Positions 7,821 through 17,292 are shown, counted from the first letter of the stretch. The stretch is 64,000 nucleotides of DNA from Actinophytocola sp036378875 (GCF_036378875.1 NZ_DASUVO010000064.1:1-64000), one strand, 5' to 3'. Numbers and translations are program-made. The notes: generated by a model from the sequence alone, not told the origin.

Positions 7821-8803
7821 ATGGAAATCACCTGAATCCCATCTCCAGTGCCGGACGCGACGATCACGCGTCCGGTTTCCGGGTCCACCGCCACGGTGTT
7901 CGGCTGGGACACCGTCGGGAACCGGTACTTCTCCTTCGGCTGCTCGCCGGCCACCTCGTAGCCGACCACCTCGTTCGTCTCTGTCAACGTCACCCAGGCG
8001 ATGTCGCGTTCCGGGTCGTACGTGATGCCATACGGCGCGCCAGCGACCGGGTAGTTCTGCCGCAGCAGTAGCGGGTCGGCGGAGAACGCGAGCAGCGCGT
8101 CGCCCCGGGTGTCGGTCACGAGAACCCGGCCGAACCGGTCGGAGACGGCGTTGGTCGCGCCCTGCCCGGCACGCAAGCCCTCGGCGATACGGCCGTCACC
8201 CACGTCGAGCCTGAACACGGCGTTGCGTAACCGGTCGAGTACGACCGCCCGCTTGCCCGTGGACAGGACCTGGTCGGCGCTCATCAGGTCACCGCTGATC
8301 GTCCGTTGGACCCGTGACCCCTCGACGACCGCGACCGCGCGCTTGTCCCGCAGTGCGACCAGCGTGCTGCCGTCGAACGTGGTGGCGCTGACCGCGTCTC
8401 CCTGGACCTCGGTGGCCGGGCTGGTCCGGCCGTCGGGCACTCCAATACGGACGACTTGACTCGCAGCCGTCGCCAGGAAGCCGTCGCCGCCCGTGGTCAG
8501 CGACTCGGCGGCCAACGGCACGGAACCGGTGGGCGCGAGAGTGTCGCCGAGGTGGAAGAGCTGGACGGCGCCGTTCGTCGCGACCGCGAGGGTGGCCGAC
8601 GTCGGCTCGAACGCCATCGCGGTCACGCCGCCGAGCGCGGTCACGGTGCCGGCCGGGGTCGTGCTGGCTGGCGGTGACTCGGCCGCGGCCGCCGCCACCG
8701 GATTGTCGGTCACCATGAGCTGGTCGCTCGGCTGGTTCGAGGAGCAACCAGACCCGACCGCCGCGCAGACCACCATCAGCACGGCTACCTTGCGACGCAA
8801 CAT
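7817..8803 (-). CDS. Lipoprotein with YncE-like beta-propeller, 328 aa
   Basis: The start at 8803 (GGAGG four bases upstream) gives a clear lipoprotein signal: M-L-R-R-K, a hydrophobic run, then A-V-G-S-G-C with the lipobox Cys near residue 20. A Ser/Pro/Ala linker is followed by repeated blades such as A-V-S-D-R-F-G-R-V-L-V-T-D, G-I-T-Y-D-P-E-R-D-I-A-W-V and T-V-A-V-D-P-E-T-G-R-V-I-V-A, typical of YncE/NHL-type propellers. It is predicted to be anchored on the outer face of the membrane, probably as a binding or scaffolding protein. A longer frame up to 8851 is open but lacks a signal. First gene of a two-gene unit with DUF5703. Confidence 0.82.
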   Translation of the reverse strand: MLRRKVAVLMVVCAAVGSGCSSNQPSDQLMVTDNPVAAAAAESPPASTTPAGTVTALGGVTAMAFEPTSATLAVATNGAVQLFHLGDTLAPTGSVPLAAESLTTGGDGFLATAASQVVRIGVPDGRTSPATEVQGDAVSATTFDGSTLVALRDKRAVAVVEGSRVQRTISGDLMSADQVLSTGKRAVVLDRLRNAVFRLDVGDGRIAEGLRAGQGATNAVSDRFGRVLVTDTRGDALLAFSADPLLLRQNYPVAGAPYGITYDPERDIAWVTLTETNEVVGYEVAGEQPKEKYRFPTVSQPNTVAVDPETGRVIVASGTGDGIQVISI

Positions 8804-9107
8804 TGACCTCCGGCACGTCCCGTGTGTCACGCCGGTGGCCCCATGTCGCACCAGCGGGACATCTGTCCAGCATTCCCTAAAGTTTGACTGGACGCTAACC
8901 CCCGTTACGGGGTGTCGCTCCGCCGGGCTTGACTACTTACTGTCAACCGCTGGTCACGGCTGTGACGATGAGTGGACGTCGCCCCTCTGACCGCTAGTAA
9001 GCGGTCCATCACGTTCGGTCAAACGGAGCATTGTCCTCGCCCGTACCCACCCTGATCATGGATTGAAACGTTCACACAGCTGTCGTGGGCCCAACGAAGG
9101 GAATGCG
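8804..9107. promoter_or_regulatory. Divergent promoter region with two inverted repeats
   Basis: This 304-base gap separates the divergent lipoprotein and rhamnosidase genes. It contains TTGAC-N8-GTCAA (8929-8946) and the palindrome GACCGCT-AGTA-AGCGGTC (8989-9006). Both are plausible operator sites for control of the sugar hydrolase, but no regulator gene is adjacent. No ORF is supported here. Confidence 0.4.
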
Positions 9108-12100
9108 ATGGGCGAGGGCATGAGCCGCCGAACCTTCCTGCGTGGTTCGGCAGCCAGCGCTGGCGCGCTGGCACTCGCGGCCGAGACATCGGCCGCCGAC
9201 CCGAACCACTCACCGGTGATCATGCGAACGACAGTCGAGTCCGCTCCGACCCTGCTCGGCACGGACGTCTCCGCGCCGCGGCTCTCCTGGGTCGTGATCG
9301 GGGCGGGCACACGTCAGACCGCGTACCAGGTGCGCGTCGACGACGTGTGGGACTCCGGCAAGATCACCTCAACACGAACCGTCGGCGTCCCCTACGGCGG
9401 ACCGCCACTGACACCACACACGCGCTACCACTGGCGCGTACGGATATGGGACGAGCGAGGCCGCGTCTCACCATGGCATTCGGCCGGCTGGTGGGAGACG
9501 GCGTTCCTCGGCACGGCGTGGCAGGCGCGGTGGATCGGCGGTGCCCCCGTCGAGGCACCACCCGGCTTCGGCGGAGCCTCCTGGATCTGGTCGCCGGACG
9601 CCACACCGAGCGACGCGCCCGCCGGACCGCGCTGGTTCCGCCGGACCGCGGACCTGCCCGCCGGCCGGACGGTCACCAGGGCGCTACTGGTCGCCACCGC
9701 GGACGACGACTTCACGCTCTACGTCGACGGGGAACGGGTGCTGCACTCGCCCGAACAGGTCGACGGCTGGAAGATCGGCCGGTTCACCGACGTCACCAGG
9801 CGGATCCAGGGCTCGCGCCTCACCCTCGCCGCCGTGGCCACCAACCGCGGCAACGTCGCTGTCAACCCGGGCGGCCTCCTGGTTCGGCTCGTCCTCGACC
9901 TCGACGACGGCACCCAGCACCAGGTGGTCACCGACGGCGAGTGGCGGGTGGCCGACGCCGAGCATCCGGGCTGGCAACAGCCGGACTTCGACGACAGCGC
10001 GTGGTCACGGGCGACGGTCCTCGCGTCCTACGGCGCCGGACCATGGGGCACCCAGGGCGAAGTGGTGGTCGAACGGCCGGCACCCGTGCTGCGCCGCCAG
10101 TTCACCCTGGACAAGCCGGTGGTGTCGGCACGGCTGTACATAGCAGGACTCGCCTACTACGACGCCGAGCTGAACGGCCGCCAGGTCGGCAAACAGGTCC
10201 TGGACCCCGGCTTCACCGACTACGACGAGACCGTCCTGTACGCGACACACGACGTGACCCGCCTGCTCTCCCGGGGCGCCAACGAGATCCAGGTGACGCT
10301 GGGTCGCGGGTTCTACGGCCTGACGACACCCAACGTGTGGAACTGGCACCGCGCGCCATGGCACGGCGAGCCGCGGCTGCTCGCCCAGCTCGTGGTGCAC
10401 CACCGGGGCGGCGCGATCACGACGATCGGCTCGGACACCGGCTGGCAGGTCGCCGACAGCCCGACCATGTCCGACTCGATCTACGCGGGGGAGACCTACG
10501 ACGCCCGCCACACTCCGACCTGGCAGCCGGCGACCGCGCTCGACCCGCCCCGAGGCACGCTGCGCGCACAGCAGCACGAGCCGATCGAGGTCGACGAGAC
10601 CGTGACCCCGGTGTCGATCACCGCCCTCGCAGACGGTTCGTACGTCGCGGACATGGGCCGCACCATGGCCGGCTGGACCAGGCTGACCGTCTCCGCGCCG
10701 GCCGGCACCCTCGTCGGCCTGCAGCACGGGGAGCAGCTCAACACCGACGGCAGCGTCCAGGGACGCAACGGGCACGTGCCGGGCCGCCACCAGTTCGACG
10801 AGTACATCTGCGCGGGCACGGGCGTGGAGGTCTGGGAGCCCCGCTTCTCCTACAAGGGCTTCCGGTACGTGCAGGTCACCGGTCTCGACGAGGCACCGAA
10901 GCTGGTCGGCCGCGTCGTCCACAGCGCCGTGCCCGACACCGGCGGGTTCCGCTGCTCGGAGCCGTTCTTCGAACAGCTCGAACGCGCGATGCGCCGGACC
11001 ATCCGCAACAACCTGCACGGCATCCCGACCGACACCCCCATGTTCGAGAAGAACGGCTGGACCGGCGACGCGCAGCTCGGCACCACCGTGATGATCTACG
11101 CGCTCGGGATGCAGCGGTTCCTGACCAAGTGGCTCGGCGACCTCGCGGACAGCCAGAACACGGCCGGGCAGCTGCCGGTGATCGTGCCGAGCGGCGGTTG
11201 GGGCTACCAGCAGCTGGCCCCGTCCCCCGAGTGGACGACGGTGTACCCGCATGTGTTGCGCGAGATGTACCGGGTCTACGGCGACGACCGGGTGGCCACG
11301 GAACACTGGCCGGTCCTGGTGCGGTATCTCGACTGGGAGATCGCGCGGCTGCGGGACGGGCTCGCGATCACCGCGCTCGGTGACTGGCTGGCTCCCGGCT
11401 ACGAGATCCCACCGGAGGACACCCGGCTGACCGCGACCGCCTATCTGCACCGCGCGCTGCTCGCCACCGCGGAGCTCGGTGACCTGCTCGGGCACGCCGA
11501 CGTGGCCGCACGGTACCGGCAGGTCGCGGGCCGGTGCCGGGACGCGCTCAACGCGACGTTCCTGCGTGACGGCGCCTACCGCACCGACAAGGACCCCGGC
11601 TACCGCCAGACGTCGAACGCGATCCCGCTCGCGTTCGGCATGGTGCCGGCCGACGCCGTGCCCGCCGTCGTGGACAGCCTGGTCGCGGACATCCGGGAAA
11701 GGGGCAACCACCTCAACACCGGTGCCCTGGGCACGAGCGTGCTGCTGCCGGTGCTCACCGCGCACGGCCACGCCGACGTCGCGCACGCGCTGGCGACCCA
11801 GCGGACCTACCCGAGCTGGGGCTTCTGGTTCGACAAGGGCGCGGACACCATGTGGGAGGCCTGGCCGCTGGACTCGCGGTCGCGGGGCCACTACTTCCTG
11901 GGCACGGTCGTGCAGTGGCTGTACGAGAACGTCGCGGGGCTGCGGCCGGGTGACGCGGGCTACGAGCGCTTCGTGGTCCGCCCGGACGCCCGGGTCGGGG
12001 TCAGCTGGGCGAAGACGTCCATCGAGACGGTCCGTGGCCGCGTGGCGGTCGAGTGGTCGGGCACCTCTGCGGTGACGCTCACGGTCGGGGTGCCGTTCGG

Positions 12101-12233
12101 TGCGACCGCCGAGGTGCACGTGCCGACGACGGGACCGGTGACGGCGCCCAGAGGTGCGACGTTCCGCCGCACCGAACCGGGCTTCGCCGTGTATGAGGTC
12201 CCATGCGGCAGGTGGCGGTTCACCGGCCGCTAA
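9108..12233 (+). CDS. GH78 alpha-L-rhamnosidase, Tat-exported, 1041 aa
   Basis: Releases terminal alpha-L-rhamnose from plant or bacterial glycosides, outside the cell. The twin-arginine signal M-S-R-R-T-F-L-R-G-S is followed by an Ala-rich helix. The order of domains matches GH78: N-terminal Fn3-like domain with L-S-W-V-V and R-Y-H-W-R-V-R-I-W-D, beta-sandwich domains (with Y-I-A-G-L-A-Y-Y-D-A-E-L-N-G), the concanavalin-like domain, then the (alpha/alpha)6 catalytic barrel containing P-T-D-T-P-M-F-E-K-N-G-W-T-G-D with the acidic catalytic residues, and a C-terminal beta domain. ATG at 9108 has GAAGGGA upstream; a frame from 9063 would bury the Tat signal. It overlaps the converging aldo/keto reductase by 4 bases. 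Confidence 0.92.
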   Translation: MGEGMSRRTFLRGSAASAGALALAAETSAADPNHSPVIMRTTVESAPTLLGTDVSAPRLSWVVIGAGTRQTAYQVRVDDVWDSGKITSTRTVGVPYGGPPLTPHTRYHWRVRIWDERGRVSPWHSAGWWETAFLGTAWQARWIGGAPVEAPPGFGGASWIWSPDATPSDAPAGPRWFRRTADLPAGRTVTRALLVATADDDFTLYVDGERVLHSPEQVDGWKIGRFTDVTRRIQGSRLTLAAVATNRGNVAVNPGGLLVRLVLDLDDGTQHQVVTDGEWRVADAEHPGWQQPDFDDSAWSRATVLASYGAGPWGTQGEVVVERPAPVLRRQFTLDKPVVSARLYIAGLAYYDAELNGRQVGKQVLDPGFTDYDETVLYATHDVTRLLSRGANEIQVTLGRGFYGLTTPNVWNWHRAPWHGEPRLLAQLVVHHRGGAITTIGSDTGWQVADSPTMSDSIYAGETYDARHTPTWQPATALDPPRGTLRAQQHEPIEVDETVTPVSITALADGSYVADMGRTMAGWTRLTVSAPAGTLVGLQHGEQLNTDGSVQGRNGHVPGRHQFDEYICAGTGVEVWEPRFSYKGFRYVQVTGLDEAPKLVGRVVHSAVPDTGGFRCSEPFFEQLERAMRRTIRNNLHGIPTDTPMFEKNGWTGDAQLGTTVMIYALGMQRFLTKWLGDLADSQNTAGQLPVIVPSGGWGYQQLAPSPEWTTVYPHVLREMYRVYGDDRVATEHWPVLVRYLDWEIARLRDGLAITALGDWLAPGYEIPPEDTRLTATAYLHRALLATAELGDLLGHADVAARYRQVAGRCRDALNATFLRDGAYRTDKDPGYRQTSNAIPLAFGMVPADAVPAVVDSLVADIRERGNHLNTGALGTSVLLPVLTAHGHADVAHALATQRTYPSWGFWFDKGADTMWEAWPLDSRSRGHYFLGTVVQWLYENVAGLRPGDAGYERFVVRPDARVGVSWAKTSIETVRGRVAVEWSGTSAVTLTVGVPFGATAEVHVPTTGPVTAPRGATFRRTEPGFAVYEVPCGRWRFTGR

Positions 12234-13201
12234 CCGAGGCGCTGTTCCGGGTAGCCCAGCTCGATGTCGCTCACGTCGTCGAGTGCCGCCCGGATCGCGT
12301 CGGGCAGGGTCAGCTCCTCCGAGACGAGGGAGCCCAGCAGCTGCCCGGTGTCGCGTGCGCCCACGACAGCGGACGCGACACCCGGGCGGTCACGGACCCA
12401 TGCCAGCGCCACCGACAGCGGCGAGGTGGCGAGCCCGTCGGCCGCGGTGACGACGGCCTGCACGATCCGGGCCGCGCGCTCGTTGCGGTGGTGGTCGACG
12501 TACGGGGCGAAGTGCGTGGACGCGCCGCGGGAGTCGGCCGGGGTCGCCGCGCGGTACTTGCCGGTGAGCACCCCGCGGCCCAGCGGTGCCCACGCCAGCA
12601 GCCCCAGCCCGTGGTGGGCGGCGGCCGAGGTCACCTCGCGTTCGACGCCGCGTTCGAGCAGCGAGTACTCCACCTGCGTGCTCGCCAGGCAGGACGGCTT
12701 GCCGCGTTGCTGTGTGGCGGCTGTCGCCAGCTGCCAGCCCGAGTAGTTCGACACGCCGACGTAGCGGACCTTGCCGCTGGTCACGGCCGCGTCCAGAGCG
12801 GAGAGGGTCTCCTCGAGCGGCACCGCGGTGTCCCAGGCGTGCAGCTGCCACAGGTCGACGTGGTCCACGCCGAGCCGGCGCAGTGAGCAGTCCAGCGCGT
12901 GCAGCAGCGCGCCGCGGGAGGCGCCGCCGCCGAACGGACCGTCGTCCCGCCGGGCGACGGCCTTCGTGGCGATCACCAGCTCGTCGCGCGGCACGAGGTC
13001 GTCGAGCAGACCGCCCAGGATGCGCTCGCTCTCACCGTCGGCGTACACGTCCGCCGTGTCCACGAGCGTGCCGCCGAGGTCGGCGAACGCCACGAGCTGG
13101 CTGGCTGCCTCGTCGGCGTCGGTGTCCTGGCCCCAGGTCATGGTGCCCAGGCCGATCCTGGACACCCGCAGCCCGCTGTGCCCGAGGTGTCGTTGCTCCA
13201 C
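12230..13201 (-). CDS. Aldo/keto reductase, 323 aa
   Basis: NADPH-dependent carbonyl reductase of the AKR (TIM-barrel) superfamily. It shows L-G-H-S-G-L-R-V-S-R-I-G-L-G-T at the N-terminus, catalytic Asp and Tyr in D-T-A-D-V-Y, catalytic Lys in I-A-T-K-A-V, catalytic His in D-L-W-Q-L-H, and the cofactor segment V-V-G-A-R-D-T-G-Q-L near the end. GTG at 13201 gives the normal N-terminus for the family; the frame stays open to 13297, but that extension is Arg/Cys-rich and would overlap the divergent gene. Substrate not predictable. Confidence 0.9.
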   Translation of the reverse strand: MEQRHLGHSGLRVSRIGLGTMTWGQDTDADEAASQLVAFADLGGTLVDTADVYADGESERILGGLLDDLVPRDELVIATKAVARRDDGPFGGGASRGALLHALDCSLRRLGVDHVDLWQLHAWDTAVPLEETLSALDAAVTSGKVRYVGVSNYSGWQLATAATQQRGKPSCLASTQVEYSLLERGVEREVTSAAAHHGLGLLAWAPLGRGVLTGKYRAATPADSRGASTHFAPYVDHHRNERAARIVQAVVTAADGLATSPLSVALAWVRDRPGVASAVVGARDTGQLLGSLVSEELTLPDAIRAALDDVSDIELGYPEQRLG

Positions 13202-13295
13202 CGGGCGAAGGGTACGGGCAGTGTCGCGTAACCGCTGGCAGGCACACCGGCATCGCCGTTTGGGCCGAGATGTTACTGCGCGGTAGGGTCCGCTC

Positions 13296-14345
13296 ATGCG
13301 ACTCGGACTGAACCTTGGCTACTGGGGTGCCGGCAACGACGCGAACAACCTCACACTGGCACAGGAAGCCGACCGGCTCGGCTACTCCGTGGCCTGGGCC
13401 GCGGAGGCGTACGGCTCCGACGTGCCGACCGTTCTCGCGTGGGTCGCCGCGCAGACCGAACGGATCGACGTCGGCTCGGGCATCCTCCAGATCCCCGCTC
13501 GCCAGCCCACCATGGCGGCCATGACGGCGGCGACGCTCGACACGCTGTCCGGCGGCCGGTTCCGGCTCGGGCTCGGCGTGTCCGGGCCGCAGGTGTCCGA
13601 GGGCTGGTACGGCGTCAAGTTCGACAAGCCGCTCGGCCGCACCCGCGAGTACGTCGACATCGTCAAGCAGGCGCTGCGCCGCGAACGGGTTTCCTTCCAG
13701 GGCAAGCACTTCACGCTGCCGGTGCCGGACGGTCCCGGCAAGCCGCTGAAGCTGATCGTGCACCCCGTGCGTGCCGAGATCCCGATCTACCTCGCCTCGA
13801 TCGGCCCGAAGAACCTGGAGCTGACCGGTGAGATCGCCGACGGCTGGCTCGCGGTCTTCTACTCCCCGGAGTACGGCCCCGAGTCGCTCGAGCTGATCCG
13901 CAAGGGCCGTGAGAAGGTCGGCAAGACCATGGACGGCTTCGACGTGGTGCCGACCGCCCCGATCGTCGTCGGAGATGACTGGAAAGTCGCCGCTGACCAG
14001 ATTCGGGCTTATGCGGCGCTTTACATCGGTGGCATGGGCAGCCGGGAGCAGAACTTCTACAACAACCTCGCCTGCCGCATGGGTTACGAGGCCGAGGCCG
14101 CCGAGATCCAGAACCTGTACCTGGCAAAGGACTACGCGGGCGCCGCGGCGAAGGTCCCGCTGGGTTTCCTCGACTCGACCGCGTTGCTCGGTCCCAAGGA
14201 GCGGATCGCCGAGAAGATGCAGGCGTTGGCCGAGTCGGGGGTCACCACGCTGACGGTTTCCCCGGTACTGCAAGATCTGGAGCACAGCATCGCGGCACTG
14301 CGTGTCGCGGTGGAAGCTCTGGATCGCGCGGGAGTTGGTAGTTGA
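13296..14345 (+). CDS. LLM-class F420-dependent oxidoreductase, 349 aa
   Basis: Luciferase-like monooxygenase fold that uses coenzyme F420. It begins M-R-L-G-L-N-L-G-Y-W-G, with T-E-R-I-D-V-G-S-G-I-L-Q-I-P-A-R-Q-P near residues 55-72 and S-G-G-R-F-R-L-G-L-G-V-S-G-P for cofactor contact. It closely resembles the actinobacterial subfamily described as Rv3520c-like. Its stop overlaps the TTG start of uppP, so the two are co-translated. The substrate is unknown; coupling to an undecaprenyl phosphate recycling enzyme could hint at cell-envelope chemistry, but this is inference. Confidence 0.9.
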   Translation: MRLGLNLGYWGAGNDANNLTLAQEADRLGYSVAWAAEAYGSDVPTVLAWVAAQTERIDVGSGILQIPARQPTMAAMTAATLDTLSGGRFRLGLGVSGPQVSEGWYGVKFDKPLGRTREYVDIVKQALRRERVSFQGKHFTLPVPDGPGKPLKLIVHPVRAEIPIYLASIGPKNLELTGEIADGWLAVFYSPEYGPESLELIRKGREKVGKTMDGFDVVPTAPIVVGDDWKVAADQIRAYAALYIGGMGSREQNFYNNLACRMGYEAEAAEIQNLYLAKDYAGAAAKVPLGFLDSTALLGPKERIAEKMQALAESGVTTLTVSPVLQDLEHSIAALRVAVEALDRAGVGS

Positions 14346-15193
14346 GCTGGCTCGAAGCCCTCGTACTTGGCCTCATACAAGGACTCACGGAGTTCCTGCC
14401 CATCTCGTCCAGCGCGCATCTGAGAATCAGCGCGGCCTTCGCGGGCTGGGACGACCCCGGTGCGGCGTTCACCGCGGTCACCCAGCTCGGCACCGAGACC
14501 GCGGTGATCATCTACTTCCGCAAGAAGATCGGCCGGTTGCTCGTCGCCTGGTTCCGGTCACTGCGCCGGGGGGCGTCGTGGAGCGACAACTCCGACTCGC
14601 GGATGGCGTGGCTGGTCGTCGTCGGCACGATCCCGATCGCCGTGCTCGGCCTGCTGTTCGAGGACGACATCGAGCACGCGTTCCGTGACCTGCGACTGAT
14701 CGCGACCACGCTGATCGTGTTCGGCATCCTGCTCGGGATCGCCGACTACGTCGGCCGCAAGGAACGGGATCTCGACCACCTGACCGCGCCGCACGGTATC
14801 GCTTTCGGCTTCGCGCAGGCACTCGCGCTGATCCCGGGTGTGTCCCGCTCGGGCGGCACGATCACCGCGGGCCGGTTGCTGGGCTACAAGCGCGCGGAGG
14901 CGGCGGAGTACGCGTTCCTGCTGGCCGTGCCGGCGGTGTTCGCGTCCGGCCTGTACCAGCTGAAGGACATCGGTGGGGACGACTCGCCGCCCTGGGGGCC
15001 CACGATCGTCGCCACGATCGTGGCGTTCGGGGTCGGCTATGCCGTGATCGCGTGGTTGATGCGGTTCATCTCCACGAACAGCTTCATGCCGTTCGTGGTG
15101 TACCGGATCGCGCTCGGCATCCTCCTCATCGTGCTCGTCGCCACCGGGGCGCTCGCGCCCGACGCCGGGCCGGTGCTCGCGCCGCCCAAGTAG
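14342..15193 (+). CDS. uppP: Undecaprenyl-diphosphatase UppP (BacA), 283 aa
   Basis: Integral membrane phosphatase that recycles undecaprenyl pyrophosphate, the lipid carrier of peptidoglycan synthesis; overproduction in other bacteria gives bacitracin resistance. Signature motifs are present: G-L-T-E-F-L-P-I-S-S-S-A-H-L near residues 13-26 and P-G-V-S-R-S-G-G-T-I near 165-175. About eight membrane helices are predicted. TTG at 14342 overlaps the stop of the upstream gene. The gene is followed 13 bases later by a histidine phosphatase gene, so it is the middle of a three-gene unit. Confidence 0.95.
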   Translation: MSWLEALVLGLIQGLTEFLPISSSAHLRISAAFAGWDDPGAAFTAVTQLGTETAVIIYFRKKIGRLLVAWFRSLRRGASWSDNSDSRMAWLVVVGTIPIAVLGLLFEDDIEHAFRDLRLIATTLIVFGILLGIADYVGRKERDLDHLTAPHGIAFGFAQALALIPGVSRSGGTITAGRLLGYKRAEAAEYAFLLAVPAVFASGLYQLKDIGGDDSPPWGPTIVATIVAFGVGYAVIAWLMRFISTNSFMPFVVYRIALGILLIVLVATGALAPDAGPVLAPPK

Positions 15194-15206
15194 TTAGGGT
15201 TGCGGC

Positions 15207-15917
15207 GTGGCCACAGTCGTACTCCTCAGGCATGCCCGCTCGACCGCGAACGGTTCCGGTGTTCTCGCCGGCCGCTCGCCAGGGGTCGAGCTGGACGAGA
15301 ACGGTCGTAAGCAGGCCGACGAGTTGGTGTCGCGACTGGCCGCGGTACCCATCGCGGAGATCGTCTGCTCGCCGCTGTTGCGTTGCGAGCAGACGATCGC
15401 GCCGCTGGTGGCGGGCCGCGGACTGACCCCGGTCACCGAGCCGGACCTGGCCGAGGTCGACTACGGCGACTGGACGAACCGGGAGCTGAAGGACCTTGCC
15501 AAGGAGAAGCTGTGGTCGGTGGTGCAGCAGCATCCGTCGGCCGCCGTCTTCCCTGGTGGGGAAGGGCTCGCGAACGTGCAGAGCAGGGCGGTCGCCGCGG
15601 TTCGCGCACATGACGCGCGAGTGGCGAGCACCCACGGCAACGACGCCGTCTGGCTCCTCTGCAGCCACGGTGACGTGCTGAAAGCCATCCTCGCCGACGC
15701 GTTGGGACAGCACCTCGACTCGTTCCAGCGCATCGTGGTGAACCCCGCGTCCGTCTCGGTGGTCCAGTACACCGAGACCCGGCCGTTCGTGCTGCGGATG
15801 AACGACAACGGCGGAGAACTCGCGAGCATCGTGCCCCCCAAACCGAAGCCGTCCGAAGCGGACGGTTCTCGTCCGGGTGACGCTGTGCCGGGCGGAGACC
15901 CGGGCCGCACGGCCTGA
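15207..15917 (+). CDS. Histidine phosphatase, MSMEG_4193-type, 236 aa
   Basis: Phosphoglycerate-mutase-like phosphatase. It has the catalytic L-L-R-H-A-R-S-T-A-N at residues 6-15, conserved Arg in L-L-R-C-E-Q-T, acid residue in L-A-E-V-D-Y-G-D-W, and second catalytic His in L-C-S-H-G-D-V. The length and F-P-G-G-E-G segment match the actinobacterial MSMEG_4193 family, whose genes often sit beside DUF3090 and SCO1664 genes; here those two are about 30 kb away (45955-47327). The C-terminal tail is Pro/Asp-rich and probably disordered. Confidence 0.88.
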   Translation: MATVVLLRHARSTANGSGVLAGRSPGVELDENGRKQADELVSRLAAVPIAEIVCSPLLRCEQTIAPLVAGRGLTPVTEPDLAEVDYGDWTNRELKDLAKEKLWSVVQQHPSAAVFPGGEGLANVQSRAVAAVRAHDARVASTHGNDAVWLLCSHGDVLKAILADALGQHLDSFQRIVVNPASVSVVQYTETRPFVLRMNDNGGELASIVPPKPKPSEADGSRPGDAVPGGDPGRTA

Positions 15918-16027
15918 CCTGGCAAAAACCGGTCACGATCCGGGTGGAACCTCAGGTCAATTGGCGACGTCTGTGCCAGTATCTGTGCACTCACCGTCTA
16001 AGCTGCGGCGGCTTCATAGGAGTGGTA

Positions 16028-16717
16028 ATGACACAGCCATACGGCCAGCAGCCCGGTCAACAACCGGGCGGCGGGTATCCCCAGTCCGGTGGGTATCCGC
16101 AGGGGCCGGGGTATCCGCAGACGCCTGGCCAGGGACAACCGGCACAGGGGTACCCCCAGAGCCCGCCCTACGGGCAGCCCGCGCAGGGGTATCCCCAGAA
16201 CCCGGCCTACGGATACCCGCAGGCACCGGCCTATGGCGCCATGCCCGCCGCCCCGCCGGAGTACAGCTCGGGGCCGATCGGCAGGCCGGGCGCGGCGACC
16301 GCCGCGGCGGTACTCGCGTTCGTGCAGGCCGGAATCACCGCGATTCCCGGCATCATTCAGGTCGTGGCCTCGGCCGGTGGGTCCGACACCTTGGACAGCT
16401 CCGCCGTCGTGGAAGGCCTGATCGTCGCGGTGGTGGAACTCATCGGCGTCGCGCTGCTGATCATCGGTGGTGTGCAGCTGCTCGGGGGCAAGTCGCGCAG
16501 CATGTTGATCGCCGGTGCCGCCTTGGAGCTGGTGATCTGTGTCTATTACGTCATCCGGTTCGCGGCCATCGAATCGGCCGGGGTCGAAGCCATAGACGTG
16601 GGTAAAGGCGTCTTGATCGGCTTCGCTATCTTCTTCGCCATCATGCCGACAATCAGCCTTGTTCTGTCGGTGGGTGCGAGCACAACGCAGTTCCTGCAGT
16701 CACGACGCGGACACTGA
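16028..16717 (+). CDS. Pro/Gln/Tyr-rich membrane protein, 229 aa
   Basis: About 70 cytoplasmic residues are built from Y-P-Q-x-P-G-Y-P-Q repeats (residues 1-72). Four hydrophobic helices follow, with conserved features A-V-L-A-F-V-Q-A-G and G-G-V-Q-L-L-G-G. ATG at 16028 has AGGAGTGG upstream. It is a tandem paralogue of the next gene (A-A-V-L-A-F-V-Q-A-G is shared), 23 bases away. Such Pro/Gly/Gln-rich tails on small membrane proteins are common in Actinobacteria and may drive self-association; function unknown. Confidence 0.75.
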   Translation: MTQPYGQQPGQQPGGGYPQSGGYPQGPGYPQTPGQGQPAQGYPQSPPYGQPAQGYPQNPAYGYPQAPAYGAMPAAPPEYSSGPIGRPGAATAAAVLAFVQAGITAIPGIIQVVASAGGSDTLDSSAVVEGLIVAVVELIGVALLIIGGVQLLGGKSRSMLIAGAALELVICVYYVIRFAAIESAGVEAIDVGKGVLIGFAIFFAIMPTISLVLSVGASTTQFLQSRRGH

Positions 16718-16740
16718 AGCCGCGCGAGAGGGGTAATGAA

Positions 16741-17292
16741 ATGTCACAGCCGTACGGGCAACAGCCCCCCGGCAATTACAACCAGGGCCCGGGCTACGGC
16801 GCGACGCCTCCGGGTGGGTTCCCCGGTGGCGGCATGCCGCCGGCGCCGCCGGAGTACTCGGGTGGTCCGATCCCGCGTCCCGGCACCGTCACCACGGCCG
16901 CGGTGCTCGCGTTCGTGCAGGCCGGCCTCACCCTGATCTGCACGGTCATCGTGATGATCGGGTTCGGCGCGGTCTCCGCCGCGACCGACGAGGCGGAGTC
17001 CATCGGTGGCGTCGACATCGACGAGGGCCTGCTGGCGGTCGGTTGGGCGCTGGCGTTCGGTGGCCTCATCGGCGGCGGTCTGCTGATCTGGGGCGGGATC
17101 AAGGCCCTGAGCGGCACCGCCGGTCAGCTGCTCGTCATCGCGGCCGGCGTGCAGATCCTCCTGTGCGTCCTCTGGCTCGCGATTCTCGGTGGCGGCATCG
17201 TGTCGGTCATCCTCGCCGTCATGCCGATCATCATTCTGGTGATGGCGCTCGGCGGCCCGGCCAAGCAGTACGAGGCCTCCCGTCGCGGCTGA
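16741..17292 (+). CDS. Pro/Gly-rich membrane protein, 183 aa
   Basis: Paralogue of the preceding gene with a shorter tail (S-Q-P-Y-G-Q-Q-P-P-G-N-Y-N-Q-G-P-G-Y) and the same A-A-V-L-A-F-V-Q-A-G first helix, followed by three more predicted helices. An acidic loop (D-E-A-E-S-I-G-G-V-D-I-D-E) lies between helices 1 and 2. The start is ATG with GAGAGGGG upstream. It ends 18 bases before a strong terminator, so the pair forms a two-gene unit. No known function. Confidence 0.75.
   Translation: MSQPYGQQPPGNYNQGPGYGATPPGGFPGGGMPPAPPEYSGGPIPRPGTVTTAAVLAFVQAGLTLICTVIVMIGFGAVSAATDEAESIGGVDIDEGLLAVGWALAFGGLIGGGLLIWGGIKALSGTAGQLLVIAAGVQILLCVLWLAILGGGIVSVILAVMPIIILVMALGGPAKQYEASRRG

Noticed and set aside
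10005..12119. 704-codon minus-strand open frame
   Set aside because: Antisense of the GH78 catalytic region, with biased composition and no recognisable motif.
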